Below, piece after piece: positions 1-6,693 of a DNA stretch of 18,969 nucleotides (the first letter of the stretch is position 1; each line of letters begins with the position of its first letter). Location: contig JALNWK010000054.1 in NCBI GenBank assembly GCA_023230925.1, positions 1 through 18,969 of the forward strand, written 5' to 3'. Both the position numbers and the translations under genes were made by a program. This stretch comes from Limnochordia bacterium (GTDB taxonomy: Bacteria > Bacillota > Limnochordia > DUMW01). A model generated the notes under the pieces. That model was not told where the DNA came from and ran no database searches. It saw nothing but the letters and a program-made list of their open reading frames with translations.

Positions 1-533
1 AAGCCCAGAAGCTAGACAACCTAAGGGGTTAGGACGGACGGATTCATGTTCAGGCAGGCAGACTTACCTGGGGAAGCCCTACACCATCCAAGTCGACTTG
101 GTAAGCTCGAACAAGCCGAAAGGTAAGGGAGAGAAGAAGTGGTGTAGGGTGGCAGATGAGTCCGTAGTAGTTATGAACCCTTAGCCTGTGAAGGCTGGTA
201 ACAGACCGGAGGGTAAGACTAAGGGGACAGTGTTCATGTAGCACTGAGCTACTAGTGCCAAAAGCGCTAGCAGTTGCGAAGGGGCGAAAGCAAACTAAAG
301 TGTACGACCGCGTAACAAACGAGCATGAGAGAAGACAAGCAAGGCTGAAGTGCCAAGGGGAACGGGATTACCGGGGGGTGACGAACCAACTGGGATCTGC
401 GTCCGCTCAGCAGAATACCGTGGATGAGTGTGGTAGATTGCCATAGAGCTAGAGACGCTACACAAACCATGGAAAGTAACTGCGATCATGCAAGGGAGAG
501 ACGTAGGAAGTACAGCGAGATGAAGGAGCAAAG

Positions 534-1814
534 ATGAAGTATTACAGCCTAATCGACAAGGTATACAACAAAAAGAACCTCGAGGAAGCCTACGAAGCCG
601 TGAAAGCGAACAAAGGGGCTCCCGGAATAGACGGGCAGACCGTGGACGCTTACGGTGAAGACCTAAAGGCTGAAATTGATGCACTTCATCTTGAGCTCAA
701 GACCGAAACGTACAAACCGATGCCAGTACGCAGGGTGGAGATACCCAAGCCAGACGGAAGTAAGCGGCCGCTGGGTGTACCCACCATCAAGGATAGGGTA
801 GTACAGCAAGCACTTCTAAATGTGATGCAGCCTATCTTTGATCCAGGATTTCATCCATCAAGCTATGGATACAGACCGGGGCGGTCCTGCCAGCAGGCGG
901 TAGCCAAGGCGAAAAGGTATATGAACCAACACGGGCTGAAGCACGTGGTAGACATGGACCTATCCAAATGTTTTGACCGTCTAGACCATGAACTCATACT
1001 TCAAGGAGTCAATCGCAGAATAAGTGACGGGGCAGTGCTCCGGCTCATTCGGCAGTTCCTCGAGTCAGGGGTCATGAAGGACGGCGTATACGAAGATACA
1101 AGAGTCGGCAGTCCTCAGGGTGGGGTAATCTCGCCGCTGATTGCTAACATCTATTTGGATCACTTCGACCAAGCGATGAGATCGAAGGGTATTCACATAG
1201 TACGCTATGCCGATGATATTTTGATCTTTGCCCGGTCTCCACGCCAAGCGGAGAAGTATAAAAAGATAGCCTTTGGGATACTGGAAGATGAGCTCAAACT
1301 AGTCGTCAACCGGGAGAAAACGCAGATAACAAGCGCTTACAACGGAGTCCCATATCTAGGGTTTGTCATTTACAGTAAGTATGTAGGCATCAATCCCAGA
1401 AAGGTTAAAGCCTTTAAAGACACTATCCGCAAACTGACACCTAGAAACCACGGTATGAATATTGAAACCATGGTTAGAAGATTAAACCCCGTCCTAAGGG
1501 GATGGATAAACTACTTCCGTGCGGCAAACTGCAAAGGGGTAGTAGGGAAGCTTATGGGGTGGATACGCAGGCGACTTAGGATGAAACAAATGAGGGAGTG
1601 GAAGAGCTGGAAAGCCCTCCACAAAGAACTGCGTAGGCGGGGGTACAAAGGGGAGTTCAAGAAACTCTCCATGCGGAAATGGAGAAACTCTGCAAGTCCC
1701 TTGCTTTCAATGGCATTGCCAAACAGTTGGTTTGATAAGATCGGTCTAGTAAACCTCGCAGGATACGAGGTTGGCATCTTGCATCGTTATTATCCAACGA
1801 CTGAAGCTTGTTAG
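534..1814 (+). CDS. ltrA: Group II intron-encoded reverse transcriptase/maturase
   Basis: This 426-aa intron-encoded protein makes cDNA from the spliced intron and helps the intron RNA fold and splice. The N-terminal RT-0/RT-1 region (residues about 1-100) includes 'KPDGSKRPLGVPTIKDR'. The RT active site is seen as 'DMDLSKCFD' (about 140-148) and the YADD box at residues 225-228. The QGGVISP motif lies at about 195-201. A maturase X domain follows, with the typical 'LRGWINYFR' segment. The protein ends about 90 residues after that and shows no Cys-rich HNH endonuclease, so insertion would rely on primers at replication forks or on another nick source (inference from endonuclease-less families). 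The start is ATG 534, preceded by AAGGAG at good spacing. The stop TAG abuts domain V directly. The reading frame is intact, so the element may be active. Confidence 0.95.
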   Translation: MKYYSLIDKVYNKKNLEEAYEAVKANKGAPGIDGQTVDAYGEDLKAEIDALHLELKTETYKPMPVRRVEIPKPDGSKRPLGVPTIKDRVVQQALLNVMQPIFDPGFHPSSYGYRPGRSCQQAVAKAKRYMNQHGLKHVVDMDLSKCFDRLDHELILQGVNRRISDGAVLRLIRQFLESGVMKDGVYEDTRVGSPQGGVISPLIANIYLDHFDQAMRSKGIHIVRYADDILIFARSPRQAEKYKKIAFGILEDELKLVVNREKTQITSAYNGVPYLGFVIYSKYVGINPRKVKAFKDTIRKLTPRNHGMNIETMVRRLNPVLRGWINYFRAANCKGVVGKLMGWIRRRLRMKQMREWKSWKALHKELRRRGYKGEFKKLSMRKWRNSASPLLSMALPNSWFDKIGLVNLAGYEVGILHRYYPTTEAC

Positions 1815-1894
1815 GAGCCGTGTACGGGTCCGTACGCACGGTTCTTTGAGAGGGCCGCCGCTAGGAAAGATCACCTAGCGGCACCCTACTCGAT
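1815..1894 (+). ncRNA. Group II intron domains V and VI
   Basis: Domain V spans 1815-1844: GAGCCGU pairs with ACGGUUC (one G-U), followed by a bulge and a distal stem GUACG/CGUAC closed by a GGUC tetraloop. Domain VI follows with a perfect 9-bp stem, GCCGCTAGG (1857-1865) and CCTAGCGGC (1874-1882), then ACCCTACTCGAT to 1894, with A1888 as the probable branch point. Domain V is the catalytic core of the ribozyme. It begins at the base after the maturase stop codon. Confidence 0.85.
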
Positions 1895-1967
1895 TGTGTT
1901 CAAAAAGACGGGCTATTGCAGGATTTTGTTGATTTACACAGAACCAACATATAAAAGGAGGTATACT

Positions 1968-2636
1968 ATGAGACAATATTGTAAACATCTGTTAATGTTG
2001 GTCGTGTTGCTGCTAGTACTTTCGGGCAACGCATGGTGTACAACGATAGAGATCAACGAGTTGGCGCATGACAGCATACATTTTACCTTTACTAATGCAA
2101 GGTTTGTTAATTATAATGGCACTAGAAGCTTCTCTATAGATGTAGAAGCGGAGGTAAAAACCACTTTTCGTTCTAGGGATATAGCATTTAGTGAACTTGA
2201 ACTGATTATGCTTGATGGTGATGCCAACAAGATAATTAGTGTCACCCCCATCATGTTCAACTCCACTACATTCGGAACGGTATTCAAACTGGATCAAAGC
2301 GGAAGCAAGGTGTCGACCGCAACAGACGTAGCGGATCGAGCGGTCAAAGCAGTTGAGGTGGATTCGGGCAAAAGGCATAAAGGCACACTTCTTTTCTATC
2401 TGCCCGAGGAGTTCTCGATGATTATGTCGCTTGCCTATAAATCGTCAAATGCTGCAGTAAGAAAAGCAGAAAATGCTTACATAGACTTACCTATGGAAGC
2501 CATCAGTTCTAAACATATTTATGATGAATTGGCGTCAACAGAAGTGGCAACGAATGGCACCGTGATACTCCTTGAGATACTACAAAAGATGACGGAGTTT
2601 GCTAACTTGAATGAACCACTTAAAGCAGCGTGGTGA
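1968..2636 (+). CDS. Exported protein of unknown function, possible DUF4352-like fold
   Basis: The predicted product is 222 aa. The start is set at ATG 1968 because a perfect AAAAGGAGG lies just upstream (1953-1961). The reading frame stays open back to GTG 1896, but that part is leader next to the intron end. Residues about 6-24 form a hydrophobic signal segment (LLMLVVLLLVLSGNAWC). The Cys is not in a good lipobox, so a lipoprotein is possible but not favoured. The mature part is rich in beta-type sequence. A 'KGTLLFYLPEEF' stretch in the middle resembles the last strands of DUF4352-type immunoglobulin-like domains, but the match is weak and from memory. The product is likely extracytoplasmic. 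The gene is monocistronic with its own terminator at 2671. No function is recognised. Confidence 0.7.
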   Translation: MRQYCKHLLMLVVLLLVLSGNAWCTTIEINELAHDSIHFTFTNARFVNYNGTRSFSIDVEAEVKTTFRSRDIAFSELELIMLDGDANKIISVTPIMFNSTTFGTVFKLDQSGSKVSTATDVADRAVKAVEVDSGKRHKGTLLFYLPEEFSMIMSLAYKSSNAAVRKAENAYIDLPMEAISSKHIYDELASTEVATNGTVILLEILQKMTEFANLNEPLKAAW

Positions 2637-2670
2637 CCAATTGGCGACGATATGTACATATGTTGGATTA

Positions 2671-2696
2671 GCCCGGTATTTGACCGGGCTTTATTC
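2671..2696 (+). terminator. Rho-independent terminator of the exported-protein gene
   Basis: A 7-bp stem GCCCGGT/ACCGGGC (2671-2677 and 2683-2689) with a 5-nt loop is followed by a T-rich run, TTTTATTC. It lies 35 bp after the stop of the preceding gene. Confidence 0.85.
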
Positions 2697-2739
2697 TTTC
2701 TGCCAACGTTTATGCTCTAAGAGCCTTTGGTTCTAGGTT

Positions 2740-3036
2740 TTAACACCGCAACTCAAAGAAGTTGTCCGTACAGTCCAGTGCAAGCTCCACCAGCTTCTCT
2801 GTTGGGTAGACCCTGTAGACTCTCTGCAAAGCTATGTCGTAAGCCTGTTCGTCGAACGGCTGTTCTTTTCGCCGTAATACTGCATCCTTAAATTTGTTTG
2901 ACCACTCGGTTCCCAACCCAACTAGGCGAAGCGCTTTTACAAGGCCTGTATTTGCATCAACCAGACAAACATGTAATGCATATCCGCTGCCCTCTTTCAG
3001 ACTCTCAAAAATAAATGGTTGGGATAAATGGACAGT
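2740..3036 (-). pseudogene. 5'-truncated remnant of an unrecognised minus-strand gene
   Basis: On the minus strand, an open frame of about 98 codons runs from an in-frame TAA (3037-3039) to the stop at 2740-2742 and has no usable start codon in its first third. The translation looks protein-like: it includes 'GYALHVCLVDANTGLVKALR', then 'LVGLGTEWSNKFKDAVLRR', and near the end 'YPTEKLVELALDC'. Codon use and amino-acid make-up resemble genuine coding DNA. The upstream end stops abruptly at the region leading into the next plus-strand gene, whose leader appears to have replaced the lost 5' part. I do not recognise the family. The most likely reading is the C-terminal relic of a gene cut off by rearrangement. 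It accounts for most of the gap between the two exported-protein genes. Confidence 0.6.
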
Positions 3037-3108
3037 TTAACCGAGGCGAGTTATCCAGCAGGGAAAGAGGGCTTACATGTGGAAATCATCTCCAAAGGAG
3101 GCGATGCA

Positions 3109-3786
3109 ATGAAGCAAATTGCAGTTGCGGTGTTGGTAGTGTTATTGCTGACAGGGGTGGTTGGGGCCGTACCATATCCTTATGGGGAGTATGTGCTGGA
3201 TGGTAACCGAGATCCGGCCGCGGTTTATGACGAAATTCACGAGGTTCACAAAGCTCCAATTACAGCCGAAGGTGATAGTGTCTACCCATGGACTGAATTA
3301 TCATTTGCTAGCTTGACAACGCCTGCGCTGATCGAGGCCGAGGTCAACCGAGATGCGGCACACAATTTTTGGACGGCAACCGAAAAAACGCAAAAACATG
3401 ACGAGCGCTATGCAATCTATGTTGATGATTCGATCCATTTCTGGGTACTCCTAGTCGCTGATCCGAATACATCTCACGGCTATCGCTATGTGGAGCCCGA
3501 CGGCCATAAGACATATATATCCAGAATCGTTTTGGAGACAAGTGATGGCAAGCGCTATACGCCTAACCTTATCTATGGAGGGGACGCAGATCTAGTGGAG
3601 CGACATTGGTTGGCCGTTACGTCTATATGGTTCCCAAGATATGATGAGGGCGAGCAAATCATAAACGAAAGTACAGAGTGGATTAGGTTGTGGTTTATTA
3701 CCGGGACAGATAGAGCTTATTTTCAGTTTGATTTTGAAAATAAAGGTAACCTACTGGCGCCTGGCCGAATCTGGGGGTTGCCCTAG
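3109..3786 (+). CDS. Exported protein of unknown function, probably frameshifted near its C-terminus
   Basis: The predicted product is 225 aa as read. ATG 3109 is chosen over the in-frame ATG 3028 because AAAGGAGG (3094-3101) sits 7 nt upstream and the product then opens with a clean signal peptide (KQIAVAVLVVLLLTGVVGA, likely cut after residue 20). The mature part is acidic and rich in Tyr and Trp, with no motif I recognise. After the GGGGG run at about 3773-3777 the present frame ends four codons later at TAG 3784. The -1 frame from the same run continues for 34 more codons ('DRNTVTNITQQMLQESKVYL' and so on) to TGA 3876, only 14 nt before the terminator. One missing G in the run would explain this. 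The true protein may therefore be about 257 aa and end at 3878. Confidence 0.7.
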   Translation: MKQIAVAVLVVLLLTGVVGAVPYPYGEYVLDGNRDPAAVYDEIHEVHKAPITAEGDSVYPWTELSFASLTTPALIEAEVNRDAAHNFWTATEKTQKHDERYAIYVDDSIHFWVLLVADPNTSHGYRYVEPDGHKTYISRIVLETSDGKRYTPNLIYGGDADLVERHWLAVTSIWFPRYDEGEQIINESTEWIRLWFITGTDRAYFQFDFENKGNLLAPGRIWGLP

Positions 3787-3892
3787 ATCGAAACACCGTC
3801 ACGAATATCACTCAGCAAATGCTTCAAGAATCAAAAGTCTATCTTACTGGTAACATCCATTATGAAACGGATGATTGAGCCAAACAAGAACA

Positions 3893-3917
3893 GCCCGGCA
3901 GAAGCCGGGCCTTTTTT
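3893..3917 (+). terminator. Rho-independent terminator, possibly bidirectional
   Basis: A perfect 7-bp stem GCCCGGC/GCCGGGC (3893-3899 and 3904-3910) with loop AGAA is followed by CTTTTTT. On the minus strand the same stem is followed by TGTTCTTGTTT, so it may also end the tRNA-Leu transcript that comes from the right. Confidence 0.9.
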
Positions 3918-4008
3918 GATTCGTTATATGTCCTAGCATGACTCAGTACTGCTACATTACTGCCACATTTTCGGGTGTTTTCCGTCCTACCCAAAACCCG
4001 CAAACCGT

Positions 4009-4095
4009 TGGTGCCGAAGGGGGGATTCGAACCCCCACGGGCTTGCACCCACTGCGCCCTGAACGCAGCGCGTCTGCCAGTTCCACCACTTCGGC
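4009..4095 (-). tRNA. tRNA-Leu (anticodon CAG), CCA encoded
   Basis: Read on the minus strand, the 87-nt molecule has acceptor stem GCCGAAG/CTTCGGC and a D-arm containing AACTGGCAGACGC. The anticodon stem CTGCG/CGCAG closes the loop TTCAGGG, which gives anticodon CAG. A long variable arm is present, as expected for type II tRNALeu, followed by the T-arm GGGGG-TTCGAAT-CCCCC, discriminator A and an encoded CCA (4009-4011). It decodes CUG codons. It is monocistronic, with an extended -10 promoter just upstream. Confidence 0.96.
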
Positions 4096-4114
4096 ACTAT
4101 TTACGACAATCATG

Positions 4115-4143
4115 ATTTTAGCACATATCCAATGGTAGATCAA
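4115..4143 (-). promoter_or_regulatory. Sigma-A promoter of tRNA-Leu
   Basis: On the minus strand, TTGATC (4138-4143) is separated by exactly 17 nt from TAAAAT (4115-4120), and TGC precedes the -10 to give an extended -10 element. Transcription would begin around 4108, about 13 nt before the mature tRNA 5' end. Confidence 0.7.
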
Positions 4144-4279
4144 GGCACTCTTTCGTAAAAAGTTGAGGTCGGGGCCACTGCAATGTCTGAGTTGCCGTGG
4201 CGTATTGCCTGCCCGGTGAAATTCATGTGTGTGCCCAACCTTTTGGCGAGCCAACGGAAACGTAGATATACCAACGGTT

Positions 4280-4399
4280 TGTCGAAAAACCTCGGATTAT
4301 GTAGAAACTAACAGAATATTAGCCTAGAGAACGTATTGTGAAGCAAGTAAGTGCTATGTATGGAAAACAGAGGATTACAGGGTTTGTCGATTATCGACA
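4280..4399. promoter_or_regulatory. Spo0A-box-like sites upstream of codY
   Basis: TGTCGAA at 4280-4286 is an exact match to the published Spo0A box. At 4385-4399 there is a near-palindrome, TGTCGAT-T-ATCGACA, whose two arms each differ from the box by one base. These sites lie 130-250 bp upstream of the codY promoter in a 570-bp gene-free region (4096-4665). A 7-bp match can occur by chance; the palindrome is the stronger signal, and another dimeric regulator could bind it. Outside these sites and the promoter elements listed separately, I see nothing else supportable in the gap. Confidence 0.3.
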
Positions 4400-4498
4400 T
4401 ATATAGTAGAATCATTGGCGAGGGGTAGCAAGTTTTTCTGCTTCTGGCAGCTTGGGGAAAAGATAGCAGAAAGGCCCCTGTCGGTATCCTACCAGGTT

Positions 4499-4529
4499 AT
4501 GTGAAAAGTGTATAATGTTCATGTGAAAA
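4499..4529 (+). repeat. Direct repeat pair next to the codY -35 box
   Basis: ATGTGAAAA occurs at 4499-4507 and again at 4521-4529, exactly 22 bp apart, which is about two helical turns. The second copy ends two bases upstream of the -35 hexamer at 4531. This spacing puts both copies on the same DNA face and fits a binding site for an activator or repressor, but no regulator is identifiable. A weaker TATAAT (4511-4516) lies between them without a good -35. Confidence 0.5.
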
Positions 4530-4530
4530 C

Positions 4531-4560
4531 TTGACTTAAATACGATTTCTGGGGTATAAT
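4531..4560 (+). promoter_or_regulatory. Sigma-A promoter of codY
   Basis: TTGACT (4531-4536) and a perfect TATAAT (4555-4560) are separated by 18 nt. The predicted transcript start near 4567 gives a leader of about 100 nt to codY. Confidence 0.8.
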
Positions 4561-4605
4561 TCTAACGTGTACAGCATTTTACAGCTGATCGTCTGTAGGG
4601 AATCT

Positions 4606-4620
4606 AGTTTTCTGGATATT
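4606..4620 (+). promoter_or_regulatory. codY: CodY-box-like operator in the codY leader
   Basis: AGTTTTCTGGATATT matches the known 15-bp CodY consensus (AATTTTCWGAAAATT) at 12 of 15 positions. It sits about 40 nt downstream of the predicted codY transcript start and 45 nt upstream of the codY ATG, where a bound repressor could block elongating polymerase. CodY represses its own gene in some Gram-positive species, so negative feedback is a reasonable inference. Confidence 0.45.
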
Positions 4621-4665
4621 TAGACTGGGCAAAAACAAAACATAGAAGAGAAAGGAAGCTAAACA

Positions 4666-5451
4666 ATGTTACTTAAACGAACACGAAGAATTACGCAATT
4701 ATTGCAAAATGACGGGGACGAAGTAACCTTTAGTGATATTGCGCGTGTAGTAGCTACAGAAATGGAAGAAACCTGTGTTTATGTTGTCAATCGAAAAGGG
4801 AAGGTTTTAGGATATGCCCTTCCTGAAGGTTATGAAACCACTGATTTTGACTCTGATTGGCTAATGGACGGCAAACTACCTGATGAGTACAACGAAGTGT
4901 TGCTGCGGGTTGGCACTCTTACGGCAGAGAAGGATGTGGCTACTGCCCTTGGTGTCAAGGTCGCCCTGATTTGTCCTGTTGTTGGTAATGGACGCAGGTT
5001 AGGTACTTTCATGATGGTTAGGCTAAACGGGCGGTTCAATGATGATGATAGCCTAGTTGCGGAAATTGCTTCCACCATCATCGGCATGATTATGGCCCAT
5101 GCGGTCAGTGAAGAGGAAGAGGATGAGGTTACCGAACGGAAAATGGCCATTTCCGCTATTCGGAGTCTATCGTATTCCGAGATTGTGGCGATGCAGCGTA
5201 TTTTTGATGAGCTCAATGGAGACGAGGGCCTGTTGGTGGCGAGCCGAGTAGCTGACGAAGCGGGCATCACCCGGTCAGTTGTTGTTAATGCACTACGGAA
5301 GCTGTCTTCCGCTAATGTGATTGAGTCTCGCTCACTTGGTATGAAGGGTACCTATTTGAGGATTCTCAACAAGGAGATTCGTAAGGAACTAGAAGCCCAG
5401 AGATATCCTTATCCGGCTGGTGCGGCGGAGCTGAAGAAAAAGAGAGCCTAA
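4666..5451 (+). CDS. codY: GTP/branched-chain amino acid-sensing global regulator CodY
   Basis: At 261 aa it is close to the 259 aa of B. subtilis CodY. The N-terminal GAF sensor domain covers residues about 1-150, including 'VNRKGKVLGY' and the well conserved 'RLGTFMMVRLNGRFNDDD'. The C-terminal winged helix-turn-helix is at about 170-235, with 'VASRVADEAGITRSVVVNAL' and 'IESRSLGMKGTY', which are nearly family-identical. CodY represses amino-acid uptake, biosynthesis and post-exponential genes while nutrients are plentiful, and so holds back sporulation and competence. The segment equivalent to the isoleucine pocket around Arg61 of the Bacillus protein reads 'ETTDFDSDWLM', with no obvious Arg, so ligand use may differ. 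The start ATG has GAAAGGAAG upstream. It stands alone, without the codV-clpQ-clpY genes that precede it in Bacillus. Likely autoregulated (site at 4606). Confidence 0.96.
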   Translation: MLLKRTRRITQLLQNDGDEVTFSDIARVVATEMEETCVYVVNRKGKVLGYALPEGYETTDFDSDWLMDGKLPDEYNEVLLRVGTLTAEKDVATALGVKVALICPVVGNGRRLGTFMMVRLNGRFNDDDSLVAEIASTIIGMIMAHAVSEEEEDEVTERKMAISAIRSLSYSEIVAMQRIFDELNGDEGLLVASRVADEAGITRSVVVNALRKLSSANVIESRSLGMKGTYLRILNKEIRKELEAQRYPYPAGAAELKKKRA

Positions 5452-5475
5452 GTCAAGGCTTACTTGTGTGGGTGT

Positions 5476-5505
5476 GGGTCGGAGTTTTCACTTCGGCCCT
5501 TTTTT
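5476..5505 (+). terminator. Terminator of codY overlapping the dinB 3' end
   Basis: A 9-bp stem GGGTCGGAG/CTTCGGCCC (two G-U pairs) with a 6-nt loop is followed by six Ts. It starts about 25 nt after the codY stop. The dinB stop codon (5488-5490) is inside its loop, so the last dinB codons encode half of the hairpin. Confidence 0.8.
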
Positions 5506-6639
5506 CATTTCCGTTCCCCGATAGACAATAGGTGCTTGGTACTTGTCCGTTAGTCGATCAAGGGCGCAGCTTAGCTTGTATTTAGCCTGGGTGTTAAAAA
5601 GCGAGGCTTGTTGTTGAGGTGTTAGCCGGGATACAGAGATACCCAGCAGTCTAAACGGGCTGTTTCCGCGTGGCAGCTTATCCAAAAGATCACAGGCTTC
5701 ATAGTAGATCGTATCATCATCTTGAAAAGTATAATCCTTTGTGATGCTACGGGTAACGGTGTGAAAATCGCTATAACGAGCTTTAAGCGTGATTGTCTGG
5801 GCAGATAAGGATTTGGCCCGTAATCTGCGTCCAATAGCAGCGGCATGGTTGGCCAAGACTCTTTTCACATCAGCAATGTTGCTGATGTCGGTGGGAAAGG
5901 TAGTCTCATGACCAATGGATTTTGCCTCGGAGTCCGGTGTTACCGTGCGGTCATCGATGCCGTTGGCTAGTTCCCATATTAGAAGGCCGCCGTTACCAAG
6001 AATCTGCTCAAGGAACTGAGGAGTCCTGGTCCGTACATCCTTGATGGTCTGGATACCATAGCGGCGTAATTGCTTCTGGGTTTGGGTCCCTACCCCCCAG
6101 ATCCTGCTAACGGGCAAAGGATCCAGCATGGTCTGCATATTGCTTTCATTAATAATCACAAGTCCGTCGGGTTTTTTAAGGTCAGAGGCAAGTTTTGCTA
6201 AGAACATATTTGGTGCAATCCCCACAGATGCCGTCAAGCCTACTTTAGACGTTATTTTGGCTTTGACCGCAGAACCCATATCCTGAAGCTGCTCATAGAA
6301 ATGTTCACATCCAGTCATGTCCAGGAAGGCTTCGTCGATGGAAAGGTGTTCGACTACTGGGGTAAAATCATAGAACAAGGTGTGAATTTGTGCGGAGACC
6401 TCTTGGTAGTAATCCATATCCGAGGGCAAGAAGATACCTCCTGGGCAGAGCCGGCGGGCTTGGGCCATGGGCATGGCCGAGTGAATCCCGTACCTACGCG
6501 CCTCGTAGGAGCAGGTAGAGACAACTCCTCGGGACCCTAAGCCTCCCACAATGACAGGTTTGCCCCGATACTGCGGGTTCCTTCGTTGTTCAATCGAAGC
6601 GAAGAAGGCGTCTAGGTCTACGTGGAGTATTGTTGCCAT
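5488..6639 (-). CDS. dinB: DNA polymerase IV (Y-family translesion polymerase)
   Basis: This 383-aa protein has the whole Y-family layout. The palm opens with 'HVDLDAFFASIE' (metal ligand D8, steric-gate region F12/F13), followed by 'KPVIVGG' and 'SYEARRYGI'. The second acidic cluster is 'SIDEAFLD' with D102 and E103. Helix-hairpin-helix thumb and little-finger domains follow. Near the C-terminus, residues 344-348 (QASLF) fit the beta-clamp binding motif. It copies past damaged template bases at low fidelity. The start ATG has AAAGGAGG upstream and a promoter at 6663-6691. It is convergent with codY. I see no good LexA box in the promoter, so SOS control is not supported by sequence here. Confidence 0.96.
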   Translation of the reverse strand: MATILHVDLDAFFASIEQRRNPQYRGKPVIVGGLGSRGVVSTCSYEARRYGIHSAMPMAQARRLCPGGIFLPSDMDYYQEVSAQIHTLFYDFTPVVEHLSIDEAFLDMTGCEHFYEQLQDMGSAVKAKITSKVGLTASVGIAPNMFLAKLASDLKKPDGLVIINESNMQTMLDPLPVSRIWGVGTQTQKQLRRYGIQTIKDVRTRTPQFLEQILGNGGLLIWELANGIDDRTVTPDSEAKSIGHETTFPTDISNIADVKRVLANHAAAIGRRLRAKSLSAQTITLKARYSDFHTVTRSITKDYTFQDDDTIYYEACDLLDKLPRGNSPFRLLGISVSRLTPQQQASLFNTQAKYKLSCALDRLTDKYQAPIVYRGTEMKKGPK

Positions 6640-6662
6640 CGGGGCACCCTCCTTTGAATAAT

Positions 6663-6691
6663 ATTATACCAAGGGCAGCATGGAAGAACAA
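6663..6691 (-). promoter_or_regulatory. Sigma-A promoter of dinB
   Basis: On the minus strand, TTGTTC (6686-6691) is followed by a 17-nt spacer and a perfect TATAAT (6663-6668). The dinB ribosome binding site and ATG follow within 25 nt of the -10, so the leader is short. Confidence 0.7.
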
Positions 6692-6693
6692 TG

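Larger units (their letters stand above)
1..1894 (+). mobile_element. Group II intron (retroelement), 5' tip outside the window
   Basis: The stretch 1-533 is non-coding and G-rich, and looks like intron RNA domains I-III (for example the 'gttaggacggacgg' and 'gcagacttacctgggg' blocks). It is followed by the maturase ORF in the domain IV position and then by domains V and VI. No GUGYG 5' splice end is visible, so the intron begins just upstream of the window. The 3' end is placed at 1894, where domain VI ends in CTACTCGAT; A1888, seven bases from the end, is the likely branch-point adenosine. The 5' RNA of more than 530 nt argues against the short class C type. The encoded protein has no HNH endonuclease, which points to an endonuclease-less class. 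It sits about 75 bp upstream of the start of an exported-protein gene. The exact class and 5' exon cannot be read here. Confidence 0.9.

Noticed and set aside
255..446. 63-codon ORF in the intron 5' region
   Set aside because: It lies in group II intron structural RNA and has no ribosome binding site or protein-like composition.
1926..1955. TTGTTG-N18-TATAAA before the first exported-protein gene
   Set aside because: The transcript would begin inside the ribosome binding site, leaving no usable leader.
2650..2661. 12-bp perfect palindrome ATATGTACATAT
   Set aside because: AT-rich, single copy and lying after a gene rather than at a promoter; no function can be argued.
3952..4254. 100-codon minus-strand ORF covering the tRNA
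   Set aside because: Its middle (VVELADALRSG...) is the familiar false translation of a tRNA-Leu; there is no ribosome binding site.
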